Part shown: positions 13,943 through 21,884 of the stretch, one piece after another
Numbering within the stretch: position 1 is the stretch's first letter
How the letters are laid out: every line of letters starts with the position of its first letter
Origin: G020348385 sp964580235
GTDB lineage: Bacteria; Acidobacteriota; Aminicenantia; Aminicenantales; Aminicenantaceae
DNA length: 21,884 nt
NCBI GenBank assembly: GCA_964580235.1
Contig: CAZOJY010000055.1
Location: 1 to 21,884, forward strand
Reading direction: 5' to 3'
The notes under the pieces: model-generated
Told to the model about the DNA's origin: nothing
Database searches by the model: none
What the model saw: only the letters and a program-made list of their open reading frames with translations
Program-made: the position numbers and the translations under genes

Positions 13943-16623
13943 AAAACGCTGATAAATCCAAAGAGTATCTCTTGATAAAAAAACGTCTGCAGGAATGTGA
14001 GGAGAAATACCGGAATCTGGTCGAAAAAGCCAACGATGGGATTGCTATCATTCAAGACAGGATGTTCAAATATGTCAATCCGAGGCTGGCTGAAATGGTT
14101 GGTTATTCTGTGAAAGAAATCATAGAAACGCCATTTGAAAAGCATATCCACTCCGATGAGCTGCCCAAGGTGCTCGATCGTCACAAACGCCGTGTGGCAG
14201 GGGAAGAGGTACCGTCTATCTATGAGTCGGCCATACAATCCAGGGATGGCCGAAAAATCCTAGTTGAGTTCAACGTCACCCAAAACTATTATCTCGGAAA
14301 ACCGACCACCTTTGTGTTTGTCCGTGACATCAGTCAACGCAAAAGGGAAGAAAAAATCCAAGCCTCTGTTTATCAGATTTCAGAAACCGCCTATTTGGCA
14401 AAGGATCTGCCTGAATTTTATCAAACTGTCCATGCAATCATTGCGGAACTCATGCCCGCCAAGGATAATTTTTATATAGCTCTTTTTGATGAGCGTACGA
14501 ATATGCTCTATTATCCGTATTTTGTCGACGAAGAAGAAGAGAACCCTGGGCCTCAAAAGCTCGGGAGGGGCCTGACAGAATATGTTTTTCGGACTGGCAA
14601 ATCTCTATTGGCTTCTCCTAAAGTGTTTGCAGAGCTGGAGAAAAAAGGGGAAGTGGTATCAATCGGTCCTCCATCAATTGATTGGCTTGGGGTTCCGCTC
14701 AAAATAGGCGGCAAAACCATCGGCGTATTGACAGTCCAGAGCTATACAGAAGGAGTCAGATACACAGAGGAAGAAAAGAATATTCTAACTTTTATCGCGG
14801 AACAGATCGCCATGGCCATCGAGCGCAAGCAGACCAGTCAAGCGTTGAGGAAGAGCGAAAAACAGATTCGGGCACTGATCGAAGCCATCCCGGCTTCCAT
14901 CTATTTTAAAGACACAGAAGGCAGGAATATTGTAATGAACAAGGCCTATGAGGAGTTGGTGGGAATCGGCCGCGAAGAAATCATCGGGAAAACCGATGAG
15001 GAGCTGTTGCCGAAAAATTTAGCCGATCAATGTCGCAAAAGCGACGAGAAAGTATTGAAAAGCCGAAAAATATTTCACAGCGAGGAAAAATATCTGAGTC
15101 AGGATGGAGAGATGACTTTTTTTGAAACCACGAAATCTCCTATTCTTGATACACAGGGTGAGATTGTGGGACTTGTGGGTGTGAGCAGCGATATAACGGA
15201 GCGCAAAAAAACAGAAAAAGCTCTGGAGGCGTCAGAGGAACGTTACAGAGATCTCGTAGAAAAGGCTGGAATTGCCATTTTGATCGATGACAGAGCGGGA
15301 AATTTCCAATATGTGAATGAAAGATACGCAGAGCTGTTCGGGTACTCTCAAGAGGAGTTCAAAAGCCAATCCATCCGAACGATTGTTTATCCTGACGATG
15401 TGGATATGGTTATGTGCTATCACAGAAACCGCATTCAAGGTAAAAAATCGCCTTCCCGGTATGAATTCAAAGGAGTGAAAAAGGATGGCTCCATCATTTA
15501 CCTCGAGGTTGACGCTCAGGCCATCAAGAAGGAAAACAAAATTATCGGAACCCGATGTTACATTTGGGATATAACCGGACGGAAACTGGCAGAAAAGGCC
15601 CTGAGGCAGAGCGAAGAAAAATACAAAACAATCGCAGAAAATATAGATGTGGGAATATACAGAAGTCCGGCTGGCGCAAATGGCTGTTTTCTAGAAGCAA
15701 ATCCCGCGTTGGTGAAAATGTTCGGATATAAAGATAAACAGAAATTTCTGAATGTCGATGTGTCAAAGCTGTATCAGGACCCCGAAGGTCGAAAATCTTT
15801 CCAGAAAAAGATGCTTCGAGAAGGTTTTGTGAAGAATGAGGAACTGCTGCTGAAGAAAAAAGACGGCACGCCTTTTTTGGGATCGGTTTGTGCAGTGATG
15901 GTGAAAGATGAGCGGGGAAAGATCAGATATTTTGACGGGATCGTCGAAGATATCACGGAGCGCAAAGAGGCTGAGGAGAAACTCAAAACTTCCCTCCTAG
16001 AGAAGGAAGTCCTCCTGCGTGAAATACACCATCGGGTGAAAAACAATCTTCAGATTATTTCCAGCCTTTTGAATCTTCAGTCCCGTCATGTCGAAGATGA
16101 GCCCGTCCTGGATTTGTTTCAAGAAAGCCGAAATCGGGTTCGTTCGATGGCTCTTGTTCATGAGAAATTGTACCGGTCTGCTGATTTGGCCAAGGTGGAT
16201 TTTTGTGAGTATATTCAAAGTTTAAGCCGGCATTTATTCATGTCATATGGAGCCAATTCAAAAAAAATTGACCTGGATGTTGACGTCAAGAATGTCTTTT
16301 TAGACATTAATACATCCATTCCCTGTGGATTGATCATAAATGAGCTGGTTTCCAACTCCCTCAAACATGCGTTTTCCGGAAGAAAGCAGGGAACGATTCA
16401 TGTCGTTCTCAGGCCCGAGACAAACGGCAAGTTCAAGATGGTGGTCAGTGATGATGGGATGGGGCTGCCGAAGAATCTGGATGTGACCAAGACCGAATCA
16501 TTGGGTCTCCAATTGGTAACCATGCTGGTCGAGCAGCTTCAGGGAACTTTGACGATCGATAATAACAACGGCGCGTCTTTCGAAATCATCTTTAAAAAAC
16601 TCGACTATGGTTCCAGACCATAG
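13939..16623 (+). CDS. Soluble PAS-GAF-PAS-PAS-PAS sensor histidine kinase, HisKA_2 type
   Basis: 894 residues with no membrane segment or signal peptide, so a cytoplasmic sensor. In order: PAS (about 22-135), GAF (about 140-297), three further PAS domains (about 302-422, 426-546 and 553-675; each begins with a heptad-like SE.Q/RYR linker and ends with DITERK or similar), a HisKA_2 dimerisation domain with EIHHRVKNNLQ (acceptor probably H697), and an HATPase domain with NELVSNSLKHAF (N801) and DDGMGLP (838-844). HisKA_2 kinases often phosphorylate standalone receivers or output regulators encoded elsewhere; no response regulator is visible here. The start at 13939 follows an in-frame TAG at 13928, and no good Shine-Dalgarno is seen. 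The signal is unknown; multiple PAS and GAF domains suggest small-molecule or redox sensing. Confidence 0.92.
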   Translation: MKNADKSKEYLLIKKRLQECEEKYRNLVEKANDGIAIIQDRMFKYVNPRLAEMVGYSVKEIIETPFEKHIHSDELPKVLDRHKRRVAGEEVPSIYESAIQSRDGRKILVEFNVTQNYYLGKPTTFVFVRDISQRKREEKIQASVYQISETAYLAKDLPEFYQTVHAIIAELMPAKDNFYIALFDERTNMLYYPYFVDEEEENPGPQKLGRGLTEYVFRTGKSLLASPKVFAELEKKGEVVSIGPPSIDWLGVPLKIGGKTIGVLTVQSYTEGVRYTEEEKNILTFIAEQIAMAIERKQTSQALRKSEKQIRALIEAIPASIYFKDTEGRNIVMNKAYEELVGIGREEIIGKTDEELLPKNLADQCRKSDEKVLKSRKIFHSEEKYLSQDGEMTFFETTKSPILDTQGEIVGLVGVSSDITERKKTEKALEASEERYRDLVEKAGIAILIDDRAGNFQYVNERYAELFGYSQEEFKSQSIRTIVYPDDVDMVMCYHRNRIQGKKSPSRYEFKGVKKDGSIIYLEVDAQAIKKENKIIGTRCYIWDITGRKLAEKALRQSEEKYKTIAENIDVGIYRSPAGANGCFLEANPALVKMFGYKDKQKFLNVDVSKLYQDPEGRKSFQKKMLREGFVKNEELLLKKKDGTPFLGSVCAVMVKDERGKIRYFDGIVEDITERKEAEEKLKTSLLEKEVLLREIHHRVKNNLQIISSLLNLQSRHVEDEPVLDLFQESRNRVRSMALVHEKLYRSADLAKVDFCEYIQSLSRHLFMSYGANSKKIDLDVDVKNVFLDINTSIPCGLIINELVSNSLKHAFSGRKQGTIHVVLRPETNGKFKMVVSDDGMGLPKNLDVTKTESLGLQLVTMLVEQLQGTLTIDNNNGASFEIIFKKLDYGSRP

Positions 16624-16655
16624 GGGCCGGGTTATATGGATCAGACTTTTAAAAC

Positions 16656-16684
16656 TTGAATATTTCAAAACGATTCCCTACAAT
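16656..16684 (+). promoter_or_regulatory. Candidate sigma70 promoter of the ABC exporter genes
   Basis: TTGAAT (16656-16661), a 17-base spacer and TACAAT (16679-16684). It lies in the 107-base gap after the kinase and would start transcription near 16691, about 40 bases before the ATPase gene. Confidence 0.45.
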
Positions 16685-16730
16685 CAAAATCTTATAACTT
16701 CAGTAATTTTAGGATCAAAATCTGATTCCG

Positions 16731-17729
16731 ATGGAAGCAATAAAAATTGAGAATTTAACCAAAAATTTCAACGATGTGATTGCCGTTGACCATATTTCTT
16801 TTTCTGTCGCCACAGGAGAGCTGTTCGGCTTGTTGGGGCCTAACGGCGCCGGAAAAACCACCACCATCAACATGCTTTCTACCCTTCTTAGGCCTACTTC
16901 TGGCAATGGAGAAGTGGCCGGATTTGATATCACACAGGACAGAGATAGTGTGCGCCGCAGCATTGGTGTTGTTTTTCAGGAACCGGCCTTGGACACAAAA
17001 TTAACGGGCCGAGAGAACCTGGAATTTCATGCCATGATGTACAAGATGGGAAAGGAGGAGCGACGGCCGAGAGTGAAGCAAGTCCTCGAACTCGTGGAAT
17101 TGACAGAAAAACAGAAAGTCCTCGTTGAGAATTATTCGGGTGGGATGAAAAGGCGCTTGGAAATTGCAAGAGGCCTGATCCATAAGCCAAAAGTGCTTTT
17201 TCTGGATGAACCCACCTTGGGGCTGGATGCCCAAACAAGAAGACATATCTGGGACTACATCAGGAAACTAAACAAGGAAGACGGTGTGACTATCGTCCTG
17301 ACGTCTCATTACATGGAGGAGGCGGATTTTCTTTGTGACAGGATTGCCATCATCGATTACGGCAAAATCGTGGCGATGGATTCTCCAGAAAAGCTCAAGA
17401 ATGTGCTCGGAGGAGACTTCGTTTCGATCGAGATCGAGGGGAATGCCGCTGAACTCAAGAAAAATTTGGAATACCGGGAATGGGTCAAAACTCTAACCCA
17501 GCATGGAAATTGTTTAAGTGTGACCCTGGAAAAAGGAGAAAGGCGGATCCCTGAGATCATCAATGCGGCTCATGAAAAAGGAGTCATGGTGGCGTGTGTG
17601 CACCTGCGAAAGCCCAGCTTGGAGGATGTCTTTCTTCACTTCACCGGACGCACCATCCGGGAACAAGAAGCCAGCCAGTCAGAAAAAAATTTAGCATTTA
17701 TCCATGCCCGGATGAGGAGGAGACGGTGA
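16731..17729 (+). CDS. ABC transporter ATP-binding protein, DrrA-like
   Basis: 332 residues with a full nucleotide-binding domain: Walker A GPNGAGKTT (36-44), Q-loop Gln83 in VFQEPALD, signature YSGGMKRR (135-142), Walker B VLFLDE (155-160), D-loop GLD, and the switch His193 in TSHYMEEAD. After about residue 220 comes the C-terminal extension usual in the DrrA/daunorubicin-resistance and Nod-factor exporter family (LEDVFLHFTGRTIRE), here ending in a basic tail. Its stop codon overlaps the GTG of the permease gene, so the two form an exporter. Likely substrates are lipids, drugs or polysaccharide intermediates; the sequence does not decide. The Shine-Dalgarno before 16731 is weak (AGGATC about 14 bases upstream). 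Confidence 0.95.
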   Translation: MEAIKIENLTKNFNDVIAVDHISFSVATGELFGLLGPNGAGKTTTINMLSTLLRPTSGNGEVAGFDITQDRDSVRRSIGVVFQEPALDTKLTGRENLEFHAMMYKMGKEERRPRVKQVLELVELTEKQKVLVENYSGGMKRRLEIARGLIHKPKVLFLDEPTLGLDAQTRRHIWDYIRKLNKEDGVTIVLTSHYMEEADFLCDRIAIIDYGKIVAMDSPEKLKNVLGGDFVSIEIEGNAAELKKNLEYREWVKTLTQHGNCLSVTLEKGERRIPEIINAAHEKGVMVACVHLRKPSLEDVFLHFTGRTIREQEASQSEKNLAFIHARMRRRR

Positions 17730-18490
17730 TCCATCCGGCGGCCATTTATGTGTTGTGGCTGCGGGAAATGAAAAGGTTTGCCCGGGCCAAATCTCGTATC
17801 ATTGGGGCGTTGGCCTTCCCCCTCTTTTTTCTGGCCTTTTTGGGTTTGGGATTCAGAAGAATGGCAATTCCCGGCCTTGCAAGTGATGTGAATTACATAA
17901 GTTTTTTGGTCCCCGGCATTCTCGGAATGAGTTTGCTCTTCTCCTCCACTTTTGGAGGACTTTCTGTTTTATGGGACCGGGAGTTTGGATTCCTCAAAGA
18001 AATCATGGTTGCTCCTGTGAGCCGTGTTTCCATTGTGCTCGGCCGGATTGCCGGCGGAATAACGACAGCGATGATCCAGGGCCTTCTCGTTTTTGCTGTT
18101 TCATTTGTGATCGGATTCAGGCTTTCCTCTTTTCTGGTATTGCCGATGGCGCTGATTTTTATGGTTCTTATTTCGGTCACCTTCCTCGGTTTAGGGTTGA
18201 TTTTTGCCTCCAAAATGCGGGATATGCAGGGATTTTCGATCGTAATGAATTTTGTGATTTTCCCTCTTTTTTTCCTCTCGGGAGCGCTTTATCCGCTGGA
18301 AAATTTCCCGGGATGGCTTAGAGTTTTGTCTTACATCGACCCCCTTACATACGGGATCGATGGATTGAGAGCCATCATGATCGGCCACTCTTCCTATACG
18401 ATAGCATTTAATCTGGTAATCATGATTGTTTTTTCTCTCCTAATGATTTTTTTTGGAACCTATTTTTTTGAAAAAAGCGAAAGCGTTTAG
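17726..18490 (+). CDS. ABC-2 type permease (DrrB-like)
   Basis: 254 residues from the GTG at 17726, which overlaps the ATPase stop as GTGA and has AGGAGGAG a few bases upstream. The frame is open back to 17594, but that stretch is inside the ATPase gene. After a short cytoplasmic start with a basic segment (REMKRFARAKSR) there are about six membrane segments, with the ABC-2 signature region near the end (SGALYPLENFPGWLRVLSYIDPLTYGIDGLR), which is the best family marker. Works with the preceding ATPase as a half-size export complex in the inner membrane. Confidence 0.93.
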   Translation: MIHPAAIYVLWLREMKRFARAKSRIIGALAFPLFFLAFLGLGFRRMAIPGLASDVNYISFLVPGILGMSLLFSSTFGGLSVLWDREFGFLKEIMVAPVSRVSIVLGRIAGGITTAMIQGLLVFAVSFVIGFRLSSFLVLPMALIFMVLISVTFLGLGLIFASKMRDMQGFSIVMNFVIFPLFFLSGALYPLENFPGWLRVLSYIDPLTYGIDGLRAIMIGHSSYTIAFNLVIMIVFSLLMIFFGTYFFEKSESV

Positions 18491-18498
18491 CTGCTTTT

Positions 18499-19554
18499 AT
18501 GGATATGCACATGTCATTGCGAACCATTTATGCCTGCAGTATTAAAGAAAAAACAGCACGATTGAGAAAAGGTCTTGAAAAAATAGGCTGTGGTCACCTG
18601 TGTTCTGGGATTACCCCCACACCTATAACAAAAGGCTTTCGGAGCCGGGCCAAATTCAAAGTATTCGGAAATCCCGAAAGTTTCATTATAAAAGGAACGG
18701 ACCCAAGACAGGGAGAAGTGCTTTATGAGAATGCTCTCTGGATGATGCCATCGTGGGGAAGAAAGCTGATGATCCATATCATTGCTTCCGTTTCTGACAA
18801 ACTGGGGGATTATTGGGTGGATGGTTTCGAGGTCCAACTCTCTCATGGAAACAGGCATGCCCATGTTACTCTATCCGTGAAGCGGCAGGATATGCAATCT
18901 TATACAGAGCTTGCGGAGTTTCTTCTTGAGAAAATCCCTGCTCTTGAGGGTGTTTCCATACCTTCCAAAAAACAAGATTTCGGCAAGGCCTTTCTTTTGC
19001 ATAACGTCTGCGGAGTTAATTTTTATTCCCAATATTCTGCTTTTTTTCAGACGAATTTGTGCTTAACGACGCGGCTGGTTGACGCCGTCAAGCGCAGGTA
19101 CCAAAATTTGCATTTTTACAGGATTTTAGATCTGTATTGTGGGGTTGGCCTATTTTCTTTATCGATTGCGGGAAATTCAATACCTGTCCTTGGAGTGGAT
19201 ATCAATAAAAGAGCGATAGACAGCGCTCGGCTGAGCGCAAAAAGCATGGGTTTTGATCTGGGCTCCTTTCTATGCAGCCCCGTCGAGAATTTTTTGCAGA
19301 ATGCCTTCGTCAGTCCCAACGATCTGATCATAATCGATCCTCCCCGCTCCGGTTGCCCAGAATCACTGATTCCTGTCATTTCCAGGCGCGAAGTCAATAA
19401 TATTTGTTCCATTTCATGTGATCTGCCAACCCATATTCGTGATCTCGAGCTTTGGATTCAAAGCGGTTATGCGGTCCATTCCCTTTTAGCATTTGATATG
19501 TTTCCTTTCTCAGAATTTTTAGAAACTGTCGCCTTTTTACAAAAAAGGAACTAA
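18499..19554 (+). CDS. TrmA/RlmCD-superfamily RNA 5-methyluridine methyltransferase
   Basis: 351 residues, the size of TrmA. There is no N-terminal TRAM domain and no complete iron-sulphur Cys set, unlike the RlmD type. The substrate-recognition part starts at TKGFRSRAKFKV (about 44-55). The SAM-binding part has FFQTN (182-186), DLYCGVGLFSL (211-221), GVDIN (232-236) and DPPRSG (280-285). The expected catalytic Cys is C307 in SISCDLPT (the family normally has SCNP, so Asp replaces Asn) and the base is E342 in FLETVAFL. Target: a uridine in tRNA or rRNA, which one cannot be said. It begins 8 bases after the permease stop with no clear Shine-Dalgarno, so it may be translated by coupling; in-frame ATGs at 18505 and 18511 are alternative starts. 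Confidence 0.85.
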   Translation: MDMHMSLRTIYACSIKEKTARLRKGLEKIGCGHLCSGITPTPITKGFRSRAKFKVFGNPESFIIKGTDPRQGEVLYENALWMMPSWGRKLMIHIIASVSDKLGDYWVDGFEVQLSHGNRHAHVTLSVKRQDMQSYTELAEFLLEKIPALEGVSIPSKKQDFGKAFLLHNVCGVNFYSQYSAFFQTNLCLTTRLVDAVKRRYQNLHFYRILDLYCGVGLFSLSIAGNSIPVLGVDINKRAIDSARLSAKSMGFDLGSFLCSPVENFLQNAFVSPNDLIIIDPPRSGCPESLIPVISRREVNNICSISCDLPTHIRDLELWIQSGYAVHSLLAFDMFPFSEFLETVAFLQKRN

Positions 19555-19560
19555 AACGAG

Positions 19561-19589
19561 TTGTCAGAGCAAGTTGTATTTTTTATAAT
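19561..19589 (+). promoter_or_regulatory. Strong sigma70 promoter of the potassium channel gene
   Basis: TTGTCA (19561-19566), a 17-base spacer and a perfect TATAAT (19584-19589). Transcription would start near 19596, leaving a leader of about 18 bases. Confidence 0.62.
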
Positions 19590-19613
19590 CATCAAGAGCA
19601 AGAATTATCCCTA

Positions 19614-20633
19614 ATGAACAGGAAAAAAAGAATCTACTTCTCTCTTGCGATGTTTTTTACCGTTTTTTTTGTTGGGATTGTAGGATTTAAGATTATCGGG
19701 GGAAGGGAATGCTCCCTTCTCGACAGCCTGTACATGACGGTCATTACTCTGTCCACTGTGGGGTATGGGGAAGTAGGAAATCTCAGTGCAATTCCCGGGG
19801 CTCGGGTATTTACCATTATTTTTATCCTCCTCAGCCTGGGCACGATCGCTTTTGCCGTAACGTCGATCACCAGTTTTATTGTCGAGGGGGAACTGAAAAA
19901 CCTTCTTGGGAGACGAAGGATGGAAAAAGAAATTGCCAAACTTAAGGATCATTATATTGTGTGCGGTTCGGATGAGACCTCCATGACTGTCATCCAGGAA
20001 CTTGTTTTGACCAAAAGACCGTTCGTGGTTGTTGAGCCGCTGCAGGAAAAGATCGAAAAGCTATCCTTACAGGGAAATATCCTTTTTGTGCATGGCGATC
20101 CCACCGAAGACAATGTTCTTTTGCAGGCCGGGATCGAAAGAGCGAAAGGAATTCTCCTGTCGCTGCCGAGTGATGAGGCCAACCTTTTTGTCACAATAAC
20201 CGCAAGAAGCATCAATCCCGATATCCGAATCGTGACCAAAGGGATCGATGTAAAATCCCATAAAAAAATGGTCAAAGCGGGTTCAGATGCGGTCGTATCT
20301 CCTGAATTCATCGGAGGCATGAGGATGGTCTCCGAGATGATCCGCCCGGCCGTTGTGACATTTCTGGATATGATGCTCCGCGACAGGGAGGAGGTTCTCC
20401 GGTTTGAAGAAATTCATGTGGAGAAGAGCGCCTCTTTTGTGGGCAAAACAATCGGGGAGGCGGGCATCGATAAAGAAACCGGTTCCCTTCTGGTAGCCCT
20501 GCGCAGGGCTGGCAGTGATAAATATGATTTTAACCCTGTAAAAAGCTCAGAGATTCAGGAAGGCGATGTCCTTGTTTTGATTGCTACCCCCAATATGATT
20601 ATGCAGATTGAAGAGGCAGCCGGTAAAAGTTAG
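19614..20633 (+). CDS. Two-TM potassium channel with RCK (TrkA-N/TrkA-C) regulatory domain
   Basis: 339 residues. Membrane segment 1 at about 8-28, a pore loop with the selectivity filter TVGYGE (48-53), membrane segment 2 at about 64-90, then a linker and a TrkA-N Rossmann domain starting at HYIVCG (113-118) and a TrkA-C domain (about 255-335, with EIHVEKSASFVGKTIGEAG). This is the MthK-like layout of a ligand-gated tetrameric K+ channel in the inner membrane. The nucleotide-binding loop, normally GxGxxG, reads G118-SDET-S123, so two of three glycines are missing; NAD-type binding may be lost and ions or other ligands may gate it. Convergent with the RmuC gene, whose coding region overlaps this one by 4 bases. 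Confidence 0.93.
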   Translation: MNRKKRIYFSLAMFFTVFFVGIVGFKIIGGRECSLLDSLYMTVITLSTVGYGEVGNLSAIPGARVFTIIFILLSLGTIAFAVTSITSFIVEGELKNLLGRRRMEKEIAKLKDHYIVCGSDETSMTVIQELVLTKRPFVVVEPLQEKIEKLSLQGNILFVHGDPTEDNVLLQAGIERAKGILLSLPSDEANLFVTITARSINPDIRIVTKGIDVKSHKKMVKAGSDAVVSPEFIGGMRMVSEMIRPAVVTFLDMMLRDREEVLRFEEIHVEKSASFVGKTIGEAGIDKETGSLLVALRRAGSDKYDFNPVKSSEIQEGDVLVLIATPNMIMQIEEAAGKS

Positions 20634-21691
20634 ACCTCATCCATTTTGGCTTCGGTTTTCTCTGGGAGTTTTTCGGCTCCCTCTCCACTGACAAGTTCCA
20701 GTTTATCCGAAAATCTGTCCAGGCGTTTTTCCGCGTCATCGAACTTTGTGTGCGCATGCCCCAGATGGAATCCCAGGATCTCGAAATCTTTCCGGAACCG
20801 CATCAAATCTCCCTGAAGGCGGGTGAGACGCTGGAAGATCTCGCGGGCAGATTTTTCGATCTGCAGCCCTTTGAGCCCCTGCACGATGACCTGCAGGTAG
20901 GCGTAGAAAGAATTGGGGGAAACCGGGATCACCCGTTTTTTGAGCGCTGAGGAAAAGATGCTCCGGTCCTCGCCCGGGTTTTCGTCCTTCAGAATGGTCT
21001 CGTAATAAATGTTTTCCGCAGGAATGTACATCAGGGCAAAATCATATGTGCCTTCGTCTGGGAGTATGTACTTTTTAGAAATTTCACCGATATGTTTTTT
21101 GACATCGGCCGCGAATTTTTTCCGGAGGTCTTCCTTTTCTTTCGGATTATCTTCGCCTGCGTATTTTTGGAAATTCTCTAGAGGGAATTTGGCGTCGATC
21201 GGAACCATGTTGTCACCGATGTGAATGACAGCATCCACCATCTCCCCGCTTTTGAATTTGTGTTGAAGCTTAAAAAAGGCAGGAGGCAAAATCTGACGCA
21301 GCAGGTCTCCCAGGAAGAGCTCGCCGAATCCGCCGCGGAATTTGGGAGCCCGCAGAAGATTCTCCAGATTGGAGATGTTTTTGGCTTTGTCCAATACTTC
21401 GCGGGTCACGACTTCCATTTTCCCGAGATCTTTTTTGACATCGCCCAAAGCTCCGCCGATATCTCCTGTTGTTTTTTGAAACTGACTGCTCATATTTTGG
21501 AGCTGCTGGTTGATATTCTTGGTGAGGTGCCCGATCTGCTGCTGCATCAGTGAGAGGGATTTATCTTGGGCCTGGGCTTTTTTGATTTCTTCGATTTTGC
21601 TGGCAGTGGCTCTTAATGACCAGAGAAGAAAGAGCAAAAGCAGCAAAAGAATTCCAGCCAAAATAATGAAAAGAAGTGAGGTGTTTATCAT
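20630..21691 (-). CDS. rmuC: RmuC-family DNA recombination protein
   Basis: 353 residues. A single N-terminal membrane segment (about 5-26) is followed by a coiled coil (about 28-105), then the RmuC core: FRGGFGELFLGDLL (118-131), then VDAVIHIGDNMVPIDAKFPLE (152-172, a nuclease-like core with D153 and D166-K168), and YIPAENIYYE. Shorter than the E. coli protein (about 475 residues), mostly in the coiled coil and C-terminus. RmuC limits inversions between short inverted repeats in E. coli and is predicted to have a restriction-endonuclease-like fold; its molecular role is not settled. The gene has its own candidate promoter divergent from the tRNA promoter; its Shine-Dalgarno is weak. Confidence 0.93.
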   Translation of the reverse strand: MINTSLLFIILAGILLLLLLFLLWSLRATASKIEEIKKAQAQDKSLSLMQQQIGHLTKNINQQLQNMSSQFQKTTGDIGGALGDVKKDLGKMEVVTREVLDKAKNISNLENLLRAPKFRGGFGELFLGDLLRQILPPAFFKLQHKFKSGEMVDAVIHIGDNMVPIDAKFPLENFQKYAGEDNPKEKEDLRKKFAADVKKHIGEISKKYILPDEGTYDFALMYIPAENIYYETILKDENPGEDRSIFSSALKKRVIPVSPNSFYAYLQVIVQGLKGLQIEKSAREIFQRLTRLQGDLMRFRKDFEILGFHLGHAHTKFDDAEKRLDRFSDKLELVSGEGAEKLPEKTEAKMDEV

Positions 21692-21712
21692 TAATCTGTT
21701 TCTTGTGAGTCA

Positions 21713-21740
21713 TTATAAAAAAATACACGAGGGTGTGCAA
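21713..21740 (-). promoter_or_regulatory. Candidate sigma70 promoter of rmuC
   Basis: On the minus strand TTGCAC (21735-21740), a 16-base spacer and a perfect TATAAT (21713-21718). Transcription would start near 21706, about 15 bases before the start codon. Confidence 0.5.
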
Positions 21741-21766
21741 ACTCTCAATTCGTGATGGTGTTGGAA

Positions 21767-21795
21767 TTGACAATATAATTTGACTTTTCTAAACT
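21767..21795 (+). promoter_or_regulatory. Candidate sigma70 promoter of the tRNA-Lys gene
   Basis: A perfect TTGACA (21767-21772), a 17-base spacer and TAAACT (21790-21795). Transcription would start near 21802, 8 bases before the tRNA. Confidence 0.55.
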
Positions 21796-21809
21796 AGAGG
21801 AGACTTTAT

Positions 21810-21883
21810 GGCCCGTTAGCTCAATTTGGTAGAGCAGCAGACTCTTAATCTGGAGGTTGTAGGTTCGAGTCCTACACGGGTCA
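21810..21883 (+). tRNA. tRNA-Lys, anticodon CTT
   Basis: The cloverleaf folds fully. The acceptor stem GGCCCGT pairs with ACGGGTC (one G-U), the D stem is GCTC/GAGC, and the anticodon loop is CTCTTAA with CTT at 34-36. The T arm is GTAGG-TTCGAGT-CCTAC, followed by discriminator A. The 27-43 pair is G-G, a small irregularity. The 3' CCA is not encoded (the next base is T), so it would be added after transcription. The window ends one base later. Confidence 0.95.
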
Positions 21884-21884
21884 T

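Noticed and set aside
17594..17725. Extended start for the ABC-2 permease
   Set aside because: It would lie inside the ATPase gene; the GTG at 17726 has a strong ribosome binding site and the typical overlap with the ATPase stop.
1..21884. CRISPR array, transposase, integrase or toxin-antitoxin genes
   Set aside because: No regularly spaced repeats and no matching protein motifs were seen on either strand.

Overview
The window reads as a chromosomal segment of a Gram-negative, probably anaerobic, peptide-degrading bacterium. Secreted or lipoprotein-like peptidases of families M14, M16 and S41, a remnant of an S10 peptidase, a secreted DUF2961/GH172 protein, a split-FtsX permease and a BlaI/M56 pair are a mix that I associate with Candidatus Aminicenantes and related Acidobacteriota. 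That placement is inference from gene content and style. No rRNA or marker gene is present to test it.

Layout. 1-1743 is the 3' two thirds of a MacB/FtsX-type ABC permease. It converges, with a 3-base gap, on a large secreted M14 carboxypeptidase (1747-4353, minus). A divergent intergenic region separates that from an M16 zinc protease (4533-7352). Next is a strongly promoted two-gene regulatory unit: a BlaI-type repressor (7564-7947) and a BlaR1-like M56 membrane protease (7950-9569) with no penicillin-binding sensor but a charged linker and an unrecognised C-terminal domain. It converges on a GH172-family protein (9662-10807, minus), with an inverted repeat between the two.

Upstream of the GH172 gene lies a previously hidden remnant of a serine carypeptidase-like S10 gene (serine carboxypeptidase-like, 10931-11208, minus). 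Its N-terminal motif is fused out of frame to its C-terminus, with the catalytic-serine region deleted. Then come a secreted S41 peptidase (11318-13594), a 344-base interval holding an imperfect inverted repeat and a coding-like fragment whose stop overlaps the next start, and a soluble PAS-GAF-PAS-PAS-PAS histidine kinase (13939-16623) without a neighbouring response regulator.

The rest is housekeeping-like: a DrrAB-type ABC exporter (ATPase and permease joined by a GTGA overlap), a TrmA-sized RNA m5U methyltransferase, a two-TM potassium channel with an RCK domain, an RmuC-family protein convergent with it and sharing stop-codon bases, and a tRNA-Lys(CTT) at the right edge.

How the genes fit together: the peptidases would work in the periplasm or on the cell surface. 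The BlaI/M56 pair is the most plausible local signal-responsive module; its signal and its targets beyond itself are unknown. I see no CRISPR array, prophage, transposase or obvious defence island. The best leads are the M56 protein's sensor domain, the S10 remnant, and the 13595-13938 interval.
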